Source of the DNA: Candidatus Dependentiae bacterium
GTDB lineage: Bacteria > Babelota > Babeliae > Babelales > Vermiphilaceae
Direction of reading: 5' to 3'
Length of the DNA: 64,000 bases
Assembly: GCA_026389015.1 (NCBI GenBank)
Contig: JAPLIR010000028.1
Span: 20,078-84,077, forward strand
Shown here: piece after piece, positions 37,477-46,110 of the stretch
Layout of the letters: every line of letters begins with the position of its first letter
Position numbering within the stretch: the first letter of the stretch is position 1
Notes under the pieces: generated by a model
The model's database searches: none
What the model saw: the letters and a program-made list of their open reading frames with translations, nothing else
Told to the model about the DNA's origin: nothing
Program-made: the position numbers and the translations under genes

Positions 37477-38673
37477 TTATTTTACGATAATTCGTTTTAT
37501 TTCGGCATTCAATCGTGTCGTGATTTCTCGCGCATTAAAACTGCCGATGGTGGTTGCAATGTCGTACGCGCTGAGCTGCGGATAGTCACCCAGTAGTACA
37601 ACTTCGTCATGCAATGAGATATGCTTATTTTCAGGAATTGCCACAAGAACGGCATTCATACAAATGCGGCCAACGACCTGAGCATAAAAATCGTTCATAA
37701 AAACGATGCCGAGGTTGCTCAGTCTGCGGTCGTATCCTTCAAAATAGCCGAGCGGCAGCGTCACAATGGTAGCCGGGCTTATTGTTTTATGGGTGCGATC
37801 ATAACCAACAAAAGTGTCAGAAGGCACGTGCTTAATATGCGCAACACGAGTCTTCCACATAAGGATTGATTTTAAGTCTAATGCTGCATGGGTGGCAGGA
37901 TCTTTAAAATGTTGTAATCCGTAAGCCCCCGCGCCAATACGCACGAAGTTAAGGTTGGGAAATTGGGAAAGCATGGTTGGCGTCGAAGCGGAATTTGTCG
38001 CATGCTTTAACGGTATGTGAATATTCGCTTGTTCGAGTTCTGTGCATATTCGGTCAAATATGGTTAATTGTTGTAGGGTAAAATTCGTGTCGGGGTTTGC
38101 GGCTTCTGCACAATGAGTGAACAAGCCGCGGATGGTAATAAAAGGCAAAGCATAGATTTGAGCAATGGTTGCCAATGCCTGATCGGGCATCAATCCAAAG
38201 CGGGACATCCCCGTATCAATCTTTATATGAATAGTAATTTTTTGGTTGTGTTGTTTGCCAACCGCATTGAGTGCGATTGCTGTTTCCAGATCAAAAACCG
38301 GTAGATCAATATTGTGTGTTATTGAATACACAGGATCTTCATCGATGATGCTCAGTGACAGAATTGGCTTGGTAACACCATGATTGCGCAAGGTTAATGC
38401 TTCTGAAACACTTGTGGTACAGAGCCAATCGACAGCCATGCTTTCCTGGCACAGGGTCCCCATTTCCTTTATACCATGACCGTAGGCGTTGCTTTTAACC
38501 ACCACCGATAAGGTTGTGTTTTGACCCGCAATGCTTTTGTAGCGCACCATATTGTGCTCAAAGGCCCTTTTGCTTAGTTCGATCCAGGTGTTTGGTTTTT
38601 GTATTATCATGGCTTTATGGGTTAATGGCATTGGTGTGTGATTCAAGTTATGCATATATAAAGTATAAAACAT
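37477..38673 (-). CDS. alr: Alanine racemase
   Basis: PLP enzyme making D-alanine for peptidoglycan. The PLP lysine is about K60 in SVVVKSNAYGHG. The barrel motifs HIKIDTGMSRFGLMPDQ and HATNSAST follow, then RIGAGAYGLQ. The C-terminal domain has the catalytic tyrosine in VGYDRTH and PLGYFEGYDR, then GRICMNAVLVAI. No start has a good ribosome site; the ATG at 38610 (protein of 377 residues starting MIIQKPNTWIEL) matches the usual family start better than 38673. It implies that this organism makes a peptidoglycan cell wall. Confidence 0.93.
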   Translation of the reverse strand: MFYTLYMHNLNHTPMPLTHKAMIIQKPNTWIELSKRAFEHNMVRYKSIAGQNTTLSVVVKSNAYGHGIKEMGTLCQESMAVDWLCTTSVSEALTLRNHGVTKPILSLSIIDEDPVYSITHNIDLPVFDLETAIALNAVGKQHNQKITIHIKIDTGMSRFGLMPDQALATIAQIYALPFITIRGLFTHCAEAANPDTNFTLQQLTIFDRICTELEQANIHIPLKHATNSASTPTMLSQFPNLNFVRIGAGAYGLQHFKDPATHAALDLKSILMWKTRVAHIKHVPSDTFVGYDRTHKTISPATIVTLPLGYFEGYDRRLSNLGIVFMNDFYAQVVGRICMNAVLVAIPENKHISLHDEVVLLGDYPQLSAYDIATTIGSFNAREITTRLNAEIKRIIVK

Positions 38674-38752
38674 ATTGTGTTATAAATACATAAAAAGGCC
38701 TCATGTCCTTGGGGGACGGAGAAAATTGGGATTTAATTAGTAAAAAGCCTTT

Positions 38753-39514
38753 ATGTGTGCTATTCTTTTAAACATGATTAAAAAAACAAAAGAACATATT
38801 GGCGAGTTGATCTATGGGATTCATCCTCTTATAGAGGTTCTTAAAGCCAAACGTAGAAAAGTCATTTCTGTTTATACCACTAAGCCGGAACCAAAAGCCT
38901 GGAAAAACGTTCAGGATTTTTGGCCTAAGTATCATGTGCCGATACAATACGTATCACGCGATGTACTTGCTCGTATGGCTGGCGGAACCACCGACCACCA
39001 AGGGGTAGTTGCTTGGGTTCAAGAGTATCACTACAGAAAACAATTCTTCGATGCAAAAAAGCAACCTTTCCTTGTTATGCTTGATGGCATTAAAGATACG
39101 CGTAACGTTGGAGCGATTCTTCGTTCAGCGCATTGTACAGGTGTCACTGGTGTAATTATGGTAAAAAGGGACGCTGCTCCTCTTAACGCTTCTGCTATGA
39201 AGGCTTCTGCCGGCTTAGCTGAACATTTAGAGATCTATCAAGCTCCATCGCCTCAGGCAGCCATTATTGAACTCAAAAAAGCTGGTTATACCACTTATTT
39301 GGCGACATTAAATGGCAAGAGCGCAACCGAAGTTACCTACAAAGAACCATTGTGTATTGTTATTGGCAGTGAGGGCTTTGGTGTATCCCGTGAGATTATG
39401 AATGACGGGATTGCTATAACCTTGCCTCAAAAAAATGACGATATCTCATATAATGCTTCTGTTGCAGCTGGCATCCTGCTATTCTTAGTTGGTAGCAAAC
39501 TTTCCAAAATTTAA
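38753..39514 (+). CDS. rlmB: SpoU/TrmH-family RNA 2'-O-methyltransferase (RlmB-like)
   Basis: SAM-dependent knotted (SPOUT) methyltransferase, probably for G2251 of 23S rRNA. The N-terminal substrate-binding domain contains IYGIHPLIEVLKAKRR and DHQGVVAWV. The catalytic knot has motif 1 FLVMLDGIKDTRNVGAILRS, motif 2 IVIGSEGFGVS and motif 3 ISYNASVAAGILLF. Length 253 fits RlmB. Without comparison, TrmH or another member of the family cannot be fully excluded. The ATG at 38774 is an alternative start. The Nudix gene follows after 27 bases. Confidence 0.88.
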   Translation: MCAILLNMIKKTKEHIGELIYGIHPLIEVLKAKRRKVISVYTTKPEPKAWKNVQDFWPKYHVPIQYVSRDVLARMAGGTTDHQGVVAWVQEYHYRKQFFDAKKQPFLVMLDGIKDTRNVGAILRSAHCTGVTGVIMVKRDAAPLNASAMKASAGLAEHLEIYQAPSPQAAIIELKKAGYTTYLATLNGKSATEVTYKEPLCIVIGSEGFGVSREIMNDGIAITLPQKNDDISYNASVAAGILLFLVGSKLSKI

Positions 39515-39541
39515 TTTTCCGTATTTAGTAAGGCCTCTTGT

Positions 39542-40087
39542 ATGCATAGAAATAATCTATTAGAGCTTTTGCGTCAGTACAATCCTTCCGTTCAGGAAGA
39601 AATCCAGTATAAAAAAGATATTATAGCTTTTATTCAGGCTTATAAAGATTGCTTTGAGCGGTCTCTTGAGGTTGGCCATATTACGGCTTCAGCCTGGCTG
39701 GTAAACAAAGATAATACCCAAGCCCTTCTTATGCATCATGCCAAGCTTGATATGTGGTGCCAACTCGGTGGCCATTGTGATGGTGATTCTGATGCCCTAG
39801 GTGTTGCCGTTAAGGAAGCCCAGGAGGAATCTGGCATTAACAACATAGCTCCTGTTTCAGGCCAAATTTTTGATATCGACATTCACCTTATTCCTGCCAA
39901 TAAACGGGAAAAAGAGCACTATCATTACGATATTCGGTTCATGCTTCAGGTTGTTGGTGATGAGCAAGTAGTGCAAAATAGTGAATCTAAGGAACTTAAG
40001 TGGTTCACCAAGGATCGCAGCGCCCTGCCTACCGATAGCCTATCAGTGACTCGTATGTTTGATAAATGGCTAAAAGTCACCATCTAG
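39542..40087 (+). CDS. Nudix hydrolase
   Basis: 181 residues. The Nudix box is at about residues 78-100: GHCDGDSDALGVAVKEAQEE then SGI. The REUXEE core is conservatively altered (KEAQEE), and the glutamate expected five residues after the first glycine is replaced, as in the GGHxDGD-type subgroup. The substrate (a nucleoside diphosphate derivative) cannot be read from sequence. AAGG before the start and 27-base spacing suggest co-transcription with the methyltransferase. A strong terminator follows. Confidence 0.88.
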   Translation: MHRNNLLELLRQYNPSVQEEIQYKKDIIAFIQAYKDCFERSLEVGHITASAWLVNKDNTQALLMHHAKLDMWCQLGGHCDGDSDALGVAVKEAQEESGINNIAPVSGQIFDIDIHLIPANKREKEHYHYDIRFMLQVVGDEQVVQNSESKELKWFTKDRSALPTDSLSVTRMFDKWLKVTI

Positions 40088-40147
40088 CTATTTCTATTCT
40101 AGAAATGATGAACAAAATAATTAATTAAGCTTTCTTGTAAATAAAGT

Positions 40148-40187
40148 GGGGCGGCACAGGTAATAAAACCTATGCCGCCCCTTTTTT
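40148..40187 (+). terminator. Rho-independent terminator of the methyltransferase-Nudix unit
   Basis: A GC-rich stem of 14 positions with one mismatch (40148-40161 with 40168-40181), a 6-base loop and a run of six T. Confidence 0.93.
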
Positions 40188-40203
40188 GTCGTTAACCAAG
40201 ATG

Positions 40204-40449
40204 TTAGATTTTTAATGGTGAATTGTTTGGGCTCAGCACGAAACGTTCGCGATTTGCTGGGTTAACAATAGTGAAGGTGAAATCTTCATCAAAGTCTTTA
40301 TTTGGTACAAAAACTAATCCGTAATCGCAGAGTAAAGGTATTGCATTGGCTTGCCTTGATTTGTCTGCATGAACCAATAAAGTATACCCTGATTTATCTA
40401 CATAAATATCTTGAGTTAACCTTGATTTTTCTGCTAAACTTATAATGAA
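40204..40449 (-). pseudogene. C-terminal remnant of an unidentified gene
   Basis: The frame is open for 81 codons on the minus strand, from just after a stop at 40450-40452 to TAA at 40204-40206, without an ATG. The translation looks like real protein: EKSRLTQDIYVDKSGYTLLV, then CDYGLVFVPNKDFDEDFTFT and NPANRERFVLSPNN. The balanced composition and beta-rich pattern argue against chance. It fills the 400-bp gap between the Nudix and ATPase genes. Most likely the 3' end of a gene whose 5' part was lost, perhaps when the ATPase gene arrived. A short gene using ATT or TTG as start is the alternative. No family recognised. Confidence 0.5.
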
Positions 40450-40488
40450 TTAGGTTGATTTTTATACATATTAGCCAGGAGAAGTCCA

Positions 40489-41841
40489 ATGAAGAGAACC
40501 ATAGATTATTATTTATTGGAATGGAAACACCGGCCCCACAGAAAGCCGCTTATTTTGAGAGGGGCGCGTCAGGTTGGCAAAACTCATGCGGTTCGAGTTT
40601 TGGGAAAAACGTTCACCAACTTTATCGAAATTAACCTGGAGTCTAATCAGGCAGCCCGCACTATTTTGGAAAAGGATCTTGATTTGGATAGGATTGTATT
40701 GCAACTTTCCGAATTATTGCAAAAACGACTTAAGCCCGGTTCGACCCTTTTGTTTTTTGATGAAATTCAACAAGTGCCTCAAGCAATTATTGCCCTACGC
40801 TACTTTTATGAACAGATGCCAGACTTGCATGTAATTGCCGCAGGATCTTTGCTGGAGTTTGCCCTATCGCAGGTGGGCATCCCGGTCGGACGGGTAACAA
40901 CCTTGTATATGTACCCGGTTTCATTTATGGAGTTTTTGGTTGCACTGGGGCATGCTGAATGGGCACAAGCTATTCTCACCCATACGCCGCACAACGGTAT
41001 AAGTATTCCGCTTCATGAAAAATTACTCAGTCTTGTTGGTGTATATTTGGCTATTGGGGGAATGCCCGAGGCGGTTAATGAATGGATTAAAACAAAAACG
41101 TCTCGTACGGTCAAAATTATTCACGCCGATTTGCTGTACGCTTATCAACAAGATTTTGGTAAATATGCCAAAAAATATCAGATGAAGTATTTGAATCTGT
41201 TGTTTCTAAAAGCAATTGATCAACTCAGCAATAAGTTTATGTTTTCTCGCGTTGGTGAATATCAAAAACGTGAGTTAGCTCCTTGCCTAGAACTTTTAGA
41301 GAGAGCTGGACTTTTCAATAAAGTTACCAAGAGTGCAGCTCAGGGAATACCAATTGGCGCACAAGCTGATCTTGATGATTTTAAGATTATTTTTCTTGAT
41401 GTTGGACTCGCTCAAGCAGTATTAAAGCTTGATATAACGCTGTGGTTTTTGGAGCCACTGGAAACATTTATTAATAAGGGTGAACTTGTTGAAGCTTTTG
41501 TGGGCCAAGAACTATTAGCTTATTCAGATGCTATCAGCAAAGAAGAACTTTTTTATTGGCATAGAGATGTTCGTGGTAGCTCAGCGGAAGTTGATTATCT
41601 TGTGCAATTGCAAGATAGCGTCCTGCCCATAGAAGTAAAAGCGGGAGGCAGCAAGCGTATAAAAAGCATGCAAATATTTCTAGAATCACATACACAGTCT
41701 CGGTATGGCATACGTTTTTGGGCTGGCACCTATGCTGTAGACCCTGCTATTTATTCGTATCCTTTGTATGCGGTGGTTAAACCATTGAGTGACGCGCATG
41801 AAATAGTGCGCAAGGCATTAGAACATTTAATAGCATCGTAA
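40489..41841 (+). CDS. AAA-family ATPase with DUF4143 domain
   Basis: 450 residues. Walker A is RGARQVGKTHAV and Walker B STLLFFDEIQQVPQ, with a sensor-like VIAAGSLLEFALS and the typical YPVSFMEFL. The C-terminal DUF4143 domain includes the nuclease-like strand pattern SSAEVDYLVQ...VLPIEVKAG (D-ExK). This family is common and often mobile in bacteria and archaea; its role is unknown. GGAG precedes the start. Position after a gene remnant and before ftsQ, with no link in function, suggests insertion by horizontal transfer. Confidence 0.9.
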   Translation: MKRTIDYYLLEWKHRPHRKPLILRGARQVGKTHAVRVLGKTFTNFIEINLESNQAARTILEKDLDLDRIVLQLSELLQKRLKPGSTLLFFDEIQQVPQAIIALRYFYEQMPDLHVIAAGSLLEFALSQVGIPVGRVTTLYMYPVSFMEFLVALGHAEWAQAILTHTPHNGISIPLHEKLLSLVGVYLAIGGMPEAVNEWIKTKTSRTVKIIHADLLYAYQQDFGKYAKKYQMKYLNLLFLKAIDQLSNKFMFSRVGEYQKRELAPCLELLERAGLFNKVTKSAAQGIPIGAQADLDDFKIIFLDVGLAQAVLKLDITLWFLEPLETFINKGELVEAFVGQELLAYSDAISKEELFYWHRDVRGSSAEVDYLVQLQDSVLPIEVKAGGSKRIKSMQIFLESHTQSRYGIRFWAGTYAVDPAIYSYPLYAVVKPLSDAHEIVRKALEHLIAS

Positions 41842-42007
41842 TGAAAAACTGCCAGCACTGCTGGCATAAATTAACTGAAAAAAATTTTTGAGTTACCTGA
41901 GCAAACCATTGACTCTCCCCTTGAAGAAAAGGTACAAAAGTAATAAGGGAGTATTATATCTTGCGCGTATGTCATGTGCGTACAAGGGGGTAAAGGGGAG
42001 CAAGGGT

Positions 42008-42742
42008 ATGGAGTTAAAAAGGTGGGGAATACGGCTGGCAACATTGGTTGTAGTCGTTGTATTGTGTGCTTTTGGCGTACAAAAAATGCATCAAGCGGTT
42101 GTTGCCCACCAGCGCATGCTCGTTTCTGTCGACCCGCTTATTGCTCAAGAAACACAAGAATCAATTGCAGCTTTTGCTACAACGCAGCCTCACACCCCAG
42201 CGTCAGAATTTATAGAGTTACTGGTTAAAAACTTCCCTTCTATTAAATCAGTTGAATATAGTTACGACGCTTCTGGCTTGTTATGTTATACCGTCGAAAG
42301 CGCTTTGCCGTTGTTCAGTATTAATAATGATTATGTATTGACCGATAAAGGTGCATTGGTCCCCAAAAAAGATTTTGTTTCTCATCTCGTGCAGTCCCTG
42401 CACAATATCACCCTGTCATCTGATGTTATTTCTGATGCATTTACTGCGTGTATACAATCACTGCCACAATCTTTTTTTGAGTCCTATGACGTAGTATGGC
42501 TGAATGATTATGAAGTGGTGCTTTACGATAAAGCACAACCAGGGTTTTCTATATGTTTTAATACCCAAGTAGTTCCAGAATTATCGATGATTGAACGATG
42601 CAATGCTATAAAAAATGATTTGGCATCGGCCGGTTTATTTGAAAAAAAAGTTCATGCTGCAGCGCAAAAATGGGTTGCAGATATTAGGTTTAAAAATCAA
42701 ATTATTGTGAGTGCTAATGTGGGGGGGCGCCATTATGGCTAA
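42008..42742 (+). CDS. ftsQ: Cell-division protein FtsQ (DivIB-like)
   Basis: 244 residues from the chosen start. One membrane segment (IRLATLVVVVVLCAFGV) near the N-terminus, then a POTRA-like region (FIELLVKNFPSIKSVEYSYD; VLTDKGALVPKKDF) and a beta-rich domain. Sequence similarity in FtsQ is low, so the call rests on topology and on position directly before ftsA and ftsZ. The ATG at 42008 is chosen for the upstream AAGGGGAG; the frame is open back to 41888 with an ATG at 41969, and those extra residues are basic and lack a good ribosome site. It overlaps ftsA by 8 bases. Confidence 0.8.
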   Translation: MELKRWGIRLATLVVVVVLCAFGVQKMHQAVVAHQRMLVSVDPLIAQETQESIAAFATTQPHTPASEFIELLVKNFPSIKSVEYSYDASGLLCYTVESALPLFSINNDYVLTDKGALVPKKDFVSHLVQSLHNITLSSDVISDAFTACIQSLPQSFFESYDVVWLNDYEVVLYDKAQPGFSICFNTQVVPELSMIERCNAIKNDLASAGLFEKKVHAAAQKWVADIRFKNQIIVSANVGGRHYG

Positions 42743-43970
42743 AGTATTTTCAGATCATGTTGTTGTATCCATTGATATAGGAACTACCAAAATTTGCGTT
42801 TTGGTTGCCCAACGTTTACCCAACGATCAACTTGAAATTCTGGGTGTTGGTAAATCTCCTTCAGATGGCCTTAAAAAAGGTGTGGTGGTTGATGTCGCTA
42901 AAACTATTCATTCGATAAAATTGGCCGTAAAAGAAGCTGAGCTCATGGCTGGCCTTACCATTGAAACAGTATGCATTGGTGTTTCGGGTGGTCATATTCA
43001 ATCATTGAGTTCTCAGGGCATGGTGCCGATTAAAAAAGGCGAAGTGCGCGTGTCGGATATTGAAGCAGCGCTTGATGCTGCAAAAGCAATTCCTGTGCCA
43101 GAGGGCATGCAAATTTTGCACGTATTGCCACAATATTTTGTTATTGATGGGCATGCTCACCTCAACGATCCACTCGGTATGCATGGCATACGGTTGGAAG
43201 TGCAGGCACATATTATTTTGGGAGCAATCTCCTCAGTGCAAAATTTAGTTAAATGTTGCGAAATGGCTGGCCTTAAGGTTAACGATATTATTTTGGAACA
43301 GCTTGCTTCTGCCGATGCTGTACTAAGTCCCGATGAAAGAGAGCTCGGTGTTGCGGTGCTTGATATTGGTGGCGGGACTTCTGATTTGGCAATTTATCAA
43401 TGCGGTAGTATTAGGCACACTATGGTTTTACCTGTTGCGGGCAACCACTTTACTAATGATATTGCTATTGGTTTGCGAACTACGTTGCAAGATGCTGAAC
43501 GTGTAAAAAAAGAATACGGGTTTGCGAGCATGGAATTATTAGAAGAAGATACTATTTTTGAAGTTGATTCGGTGCACGGTCACGACACAACCATTGTTCA
43601 GGCAACTGATTTGGTGCGCATTATTAATCCACGTGCGCAGGAAATTCTAGTGTTGGTGCACGACGAAATTATTAAGCGCAAACTGCAAGCATTCATTCCA
43701 ACAGGGCTCGTGTTGACTGGCGGCGGTTCATTGTTGCGTGGCATGAAGGAGCTTGGACAAGCTATTTTTAATGTGCCGGTGCGCATTGGGTCACCCCGCT
43801 TGTCGCATGATATGCCCGAGTCATTAAATAGTCCTATGTATGCAACAGCGTATGGTTTGCTCATTAATACATTAAAAAAATCAGAACGTGCGAGTATGGA
43901 CAGCATGTCTGGGCCTTTGGTCTCACGAGTTTTGACACGTATGAAATCATGGGTGTCAGATTTTTTTTAA
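42735..43970 (+). CDS. ftsA: Cell-division protein FtsA
   Basis: Actin-like ATPase that tethers FtsZ filaments to the membrane. Visible: VSIDIGTTKICVLVAQ (phosphate 1), the 1C subdomain (about 80-160), GVAVLDIGGGTSDLAIYQ (phosphate 2) and LVLTGGGSLLRGMKE (adenosine). The C-terminus ends in an amphipathic helix (RVLTRMKSWVSDFF), the membrane-targeting sequence. The start at 42735 lies inside the end of ftsQ; the longer frame to 42711 is less likely. Length 411 is normal. Its partner peptide on FtsZ is out of frame in this sequence (see ftsZ). Confidence 0.95.
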   Translation: MAKVFSDHVVVSIDIGTTKICVLVAQRLPNDQLEILGVGKSPSDGLKKGVVVDVAKTIHSIKLAVKEAELMAGLTIETVCIGVSGGHIQSLSSQGMVPIKKGEVRVSDIEAALDAAKAIPVPEGMQILHVLPQYFVIDGHAHLNDPLGMHGIRLEVQAHIILGAISSVQNLVKCCEMAGLKVNDIILEQLASADAVLSPDERELGVAVLDIGGGTSDLAIYQCGSIRHTMVLPVAGNHFTNDIAIGLRTTLQDAERVKKEYGFASMELLEEDTIFEVDSVHGHDTTIVQATDLVRIINPRAQEILVLVHDEIIKRKLQAFIPTGLVLTGGGSLLRGMKELGQAIFNVPVRIGSPRLSHDMPESLNSPMYATAYGLLINTLKKSERASMDSMSGPLVSRVLTRMKSWVSDFF

Positions 43971-44006
43971 ATCCTCATTTTCATTTTTCAATAAAAGGAG
44001 TTATAC

Positions 44007-45005
44007 ATGATTGAATTACTCGACGTTCAACCAGAAAACATGGCAGTTGCTAGTATTAAAGTTATTGGTGTTGGTGGCGCAGGTGGCAATACGGTAAACA
44101 GTATCGTTGGTGCCAATAACATAGAATGTATTGTTGCAAATACCGATGCGCAAGCATTGAGTCAGTCAAAATCACATCACACCGTCCATATTGGCGTAAA
44201 GTCAACGCGCGGCCTTGGTACTGGTGCAAATCCAGAATTGGGTAAACGAGCAGCAGAAGAAGATTTGGATAAAATATTAGAAGCGATTGGTGATGCTGAC
44301 ATTGTATTTTTAACCGCTGGCATGGGCGGCGGTACGGGGTCTGGCGCATTACCAGTCATTGCAGCAGCATTGCGTGAGCGTAATGTTTTATCGATTGCTA
44401 TTGTTACTAAACCGTTTGTTTTTGAAGGCAAACGACGTGCAGCAGTGGCGGCAAAAGCAATAGAGGAATTGCGCAGCAAAGTCGACACTCTCATTGTTAT
44501 TCCTAACCAAAAATTATTAGAAACAGTGGATCAAAAAGTTTCTATGATCGACGCTTTTTCTATGATTAATGAATTGCTGGGCAAATCGGTTAAAGGTATT
44601 TCGGACATTATAACCAAGCCTGGACATATCAATGTTGATTTTGCCGATGTTCGTACCGTTATGAAGGATATGGGCTTGGCCGTCATGGGTACCGGTGTTG
44701 CAATAGGTCAAAACCGTGCACAAGAAGCGGCACTGCAGGCAATATCCTCACCATTGCTTGAAAATATGAGCATTAAGGGTGCGCACGGCGTATTGCTTAA
44801 TATTACCGGTGGCAAAAATCTTGGCCTGCACGAAATTAGCCAAGCGGCATCAGTGGTGTACGAACAAGCAGATGAAAACGCCACCATTATTCTTGGGTCG
44901 GTGATCGATGAGAGTATGACCGATGAAGTGATGGTGACCATCATTGCAACCGGTTTTATACCACCCAAAAGCGGAGCAAGCTCTCCATTTTGCAGCACAA
45001 GATGA
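44007..45005 (+). CDS. ftsZ: Cell-division GTPase FtsZ, C-terminal tail frameshifted
   Basis: Tubulin-like GTPase that forms the division ring. The GTP motif is FLTAGMGGGTGSGALPVIAA; the N-terminal IKVIGVGGAGGNTVNSI and the T7-loop region NVDFADVRTVMKDMG are intact, so polymerisation should work. The frame ends with PPKSGASSPFCSTR-stop soon after the globular domain (332 residues). In the +1 frame the sequence continues without a stop as HFAAQDDLLIDMNDLDVPAY, then LR, which is the conserved FtsA/ZipA-binding peptide. One extra A in the AAAA run at 44967-44970 would explain this. The start follows AAAAGGAG. See the next entry for the tail. Confidence 0.93.
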   Translation: MIELLDVQPENMAVASIKVIGVGGAGGNTVNSIVGANNIECIVANTDAQALSQSKSHHTVHIGVKSTRGLGTGANPELGKRAAEEDLDKILEAIGDADIVFLTAGMGGGTGSGALPVIAAALRERNVLSIAIVTKPFVFEGKRRAAVAAKAIEELRSKVDTLIVIPNQKLLETVDQKVSMIDAFSMINELLGKSVKGISDIITKPGHINVDFADVRTVMKDMGLAVMGTGVAIGQNRAQEAALQAISSPLLENMSIKGAHGVLLNITGGKNLGLHEISQAASVVYEQADENATIILGSVIDESMTDEVMVTIIATGFIPPKSGASSPFCSTR

Positions 45006-45093
45006 TTTATTAATTGATATGAATGATTTAGATGTGCCGGCTTATTTACGTTCCGACTTCGCCAAGGCTTCGACGGACAGGAAGGATGCGTAA
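44986..45093 (+). other. Out-of-frame FtsZ C-terminal peptide
   Basis: In the +1 frame relative to ftsZ, codons from 44986 to the TAA at 45091-45093 encode the linker and the conserved DLDVPAYLR peptide, then a 13-residue tail (SDFAKASTDRKDA) that may derive from a REP-like repeat. Removing one base from the A-run at 44967-44970 would give a continuous protein of about 361 residues reading IPPKAEQALHFAAQDDLL. Either a recent frameshift, a sequence error or recoding. Confidence 0.8.
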
Positions 45094-45120
45094 GCTAAGT
45101 AGTAGTCTGTGATAAGTATA

Positions 45121-45165
45121 AAAAGCCTCGAGGGGAATTAGTGTCCTCTCGAGGCTTTTTTAGTT
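45121..45165 (+). terminator. Rho-independent terminator of the ftsQAZ operon
   Basis: A 16-bp stem with one mismatch (45121-45136 with 45144-45159), a short loop and a T-run. Its left side is A-rich, so it could also act on the minus strand for the 45323-45985 gene. Confidence 0.9.
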
Positions 45166-45322
45166 TTTTAATGATGACTCTTCAAGTTCGTTCTCGCAAT
45201 ACTCGAACTACCTTCAGAGACGACGGCGGGAGAGACTGTTCGTTTGAAGTGTGGTGCTTTCCCCCCGACTTCCCTGAGGGCAGCACTTTTTGTGCGTACT
45301 TGAAGGGTGTCGGGACAGCGTG
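45166..45322. other. Intergenic DNA with imperfect palindromes
   Basis: No gene seen. It contains CTTCAAGTTCG and, about 110 bases on, GTACTTGAAGG, plus GGTGCT and AGCAC, which could fold into an imperfect long hairpin. The base composition is more GC-rich than its surroundings. Similar pieces (CGAACTTG...CAAGTTCG) occur at 63405-63450. Confidence 0.4.
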
Positions 45323-45985
45323 CTATCGTACTTTTGTTACTGAAAAACCATTATTAAAAAGCTTAATGGTATTCGCGCACAAGGTGACTGTTGTCCAATC
45401 GCCATCATCAGCGCCACGGGCGACTGATTTGCGTGGGAAGCTGATGATATGTTTTTGTTTGTCGCCGTCAATAATTTCCAGCGATCCTGTTTTATCTTCG
45501 TTGCCGTCATTGCGAACTACTTTTGAGGTCTCATCACCAGCATGCACTGGGCGAGGGACTGAGCGCATTTTGTTTAATACGTATAGCACAAAAATTTTGT
45601 AATAGGTGCTATTTTTAACCGCGATCTCATCAAGGCCACGGGGGCACAATAATTTGCTGTCACCAGCGAGCCATTGAATGGTGGTGAAGTCTAAATAAAC
45701 TTTGCCTTGTGTAATAGGGGGGCAAGTGATTTTATAGAGATTTCTACCTTGTTTGAGTGTGCAGCTACCTCGTTGATCAGTGGCAATAGAACTGGTATTA
45801 CCTGGGTAAATCGTGGTGTTATCAGTTTCCACCGTTGTATCAGTACCATTGTAGATGCAGACTTCTTCTGAAATCCTGTTACGGCTGGCGGCAGCAATGA
45901 TTCTGGTGCGATTGGCAGGAGAAATTCCATAAACCGTTGGTGTAATGGTGCCGAGCATGGTCAGAGCTAATAATAATTTTTTCAT
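45323..45985 (-). CDS. Secreted protein of unknown function
   Basis: 220 residues. A clear signal peptide (KKLLLALTMLGTITPTVYG) is followed by a beta-rich, Thr/Asn-rich domain (VCIYNGTDTTVETDNTTIYP; GKVYLDFTTIQWLAGDSKLL) with about five cysteines (one in the signal-proximal region excluded), suggesting disulfides in the periplasm or outside. GGGG lies before the start. The overall style (small beta protein opening with a natural-sequence phrase of the type CxxxxNxT) resembles the secreted pair at 52.7-54.1 kb, but I cannot show homology. Confidence 0.65.
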   Translation of the reverse strand: MKKLLLALTMLGTITPTVYGISPANRTRIIAAASRNRISEEVCIYNGTDTTVETDNTTIYPGNTSSIATDQRGSCTLKQGRNLYKITCPPITQGKVYLDFTTIQWLAGDSKLLCPRGLDEIAVKNSTYYKIFVLYVLNKMRSVPRPVHAGDETSKVVRNDGNEDKTGSLEIIDGDKQKHIISFPRKSVARGADDGDWTTVTLCANTIKLFNNGFSVTKVR

Positions 45986-46049
45986 ATGTCCCCCATATTC
46001 TGTAATTTTTATAGTATTCTAAGAGCTCAATTAACTCTTATATAAGTAT

Positions 46050-46082
46050 AGAGGGCTTTTGAATAAACTTCAAAAGCCCTCT
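46050..46082 (-). terminator. Hairpin after the helicase gene, probable terminator
   Basis: A perfect 13-bp stem (46050-46062 with 46070-46082) and a 7-base loop between two converging-tandem genes, 28 bases past the helicase stop. It has no clear T-run on the minus strand, so the call is tentative. Confidence 0.55.
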
Positions 46083-46110
46083 AAATAGTTCGACTAGATT
46101 AAGCTAATGC

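Noticed and set aside
40204..40449. Member of the CxxxVxNNS secreted family at 52.7-54.1 kb
   Set aside because: Shared phrases are too few and in a different order to claim homology.
45141..45602. 153-codon + strand frame
   Set aside because: It starts inside the ftsZ terminator and runs antisense to a secreted-protein gene that has a signal peptide and a ribosome site.
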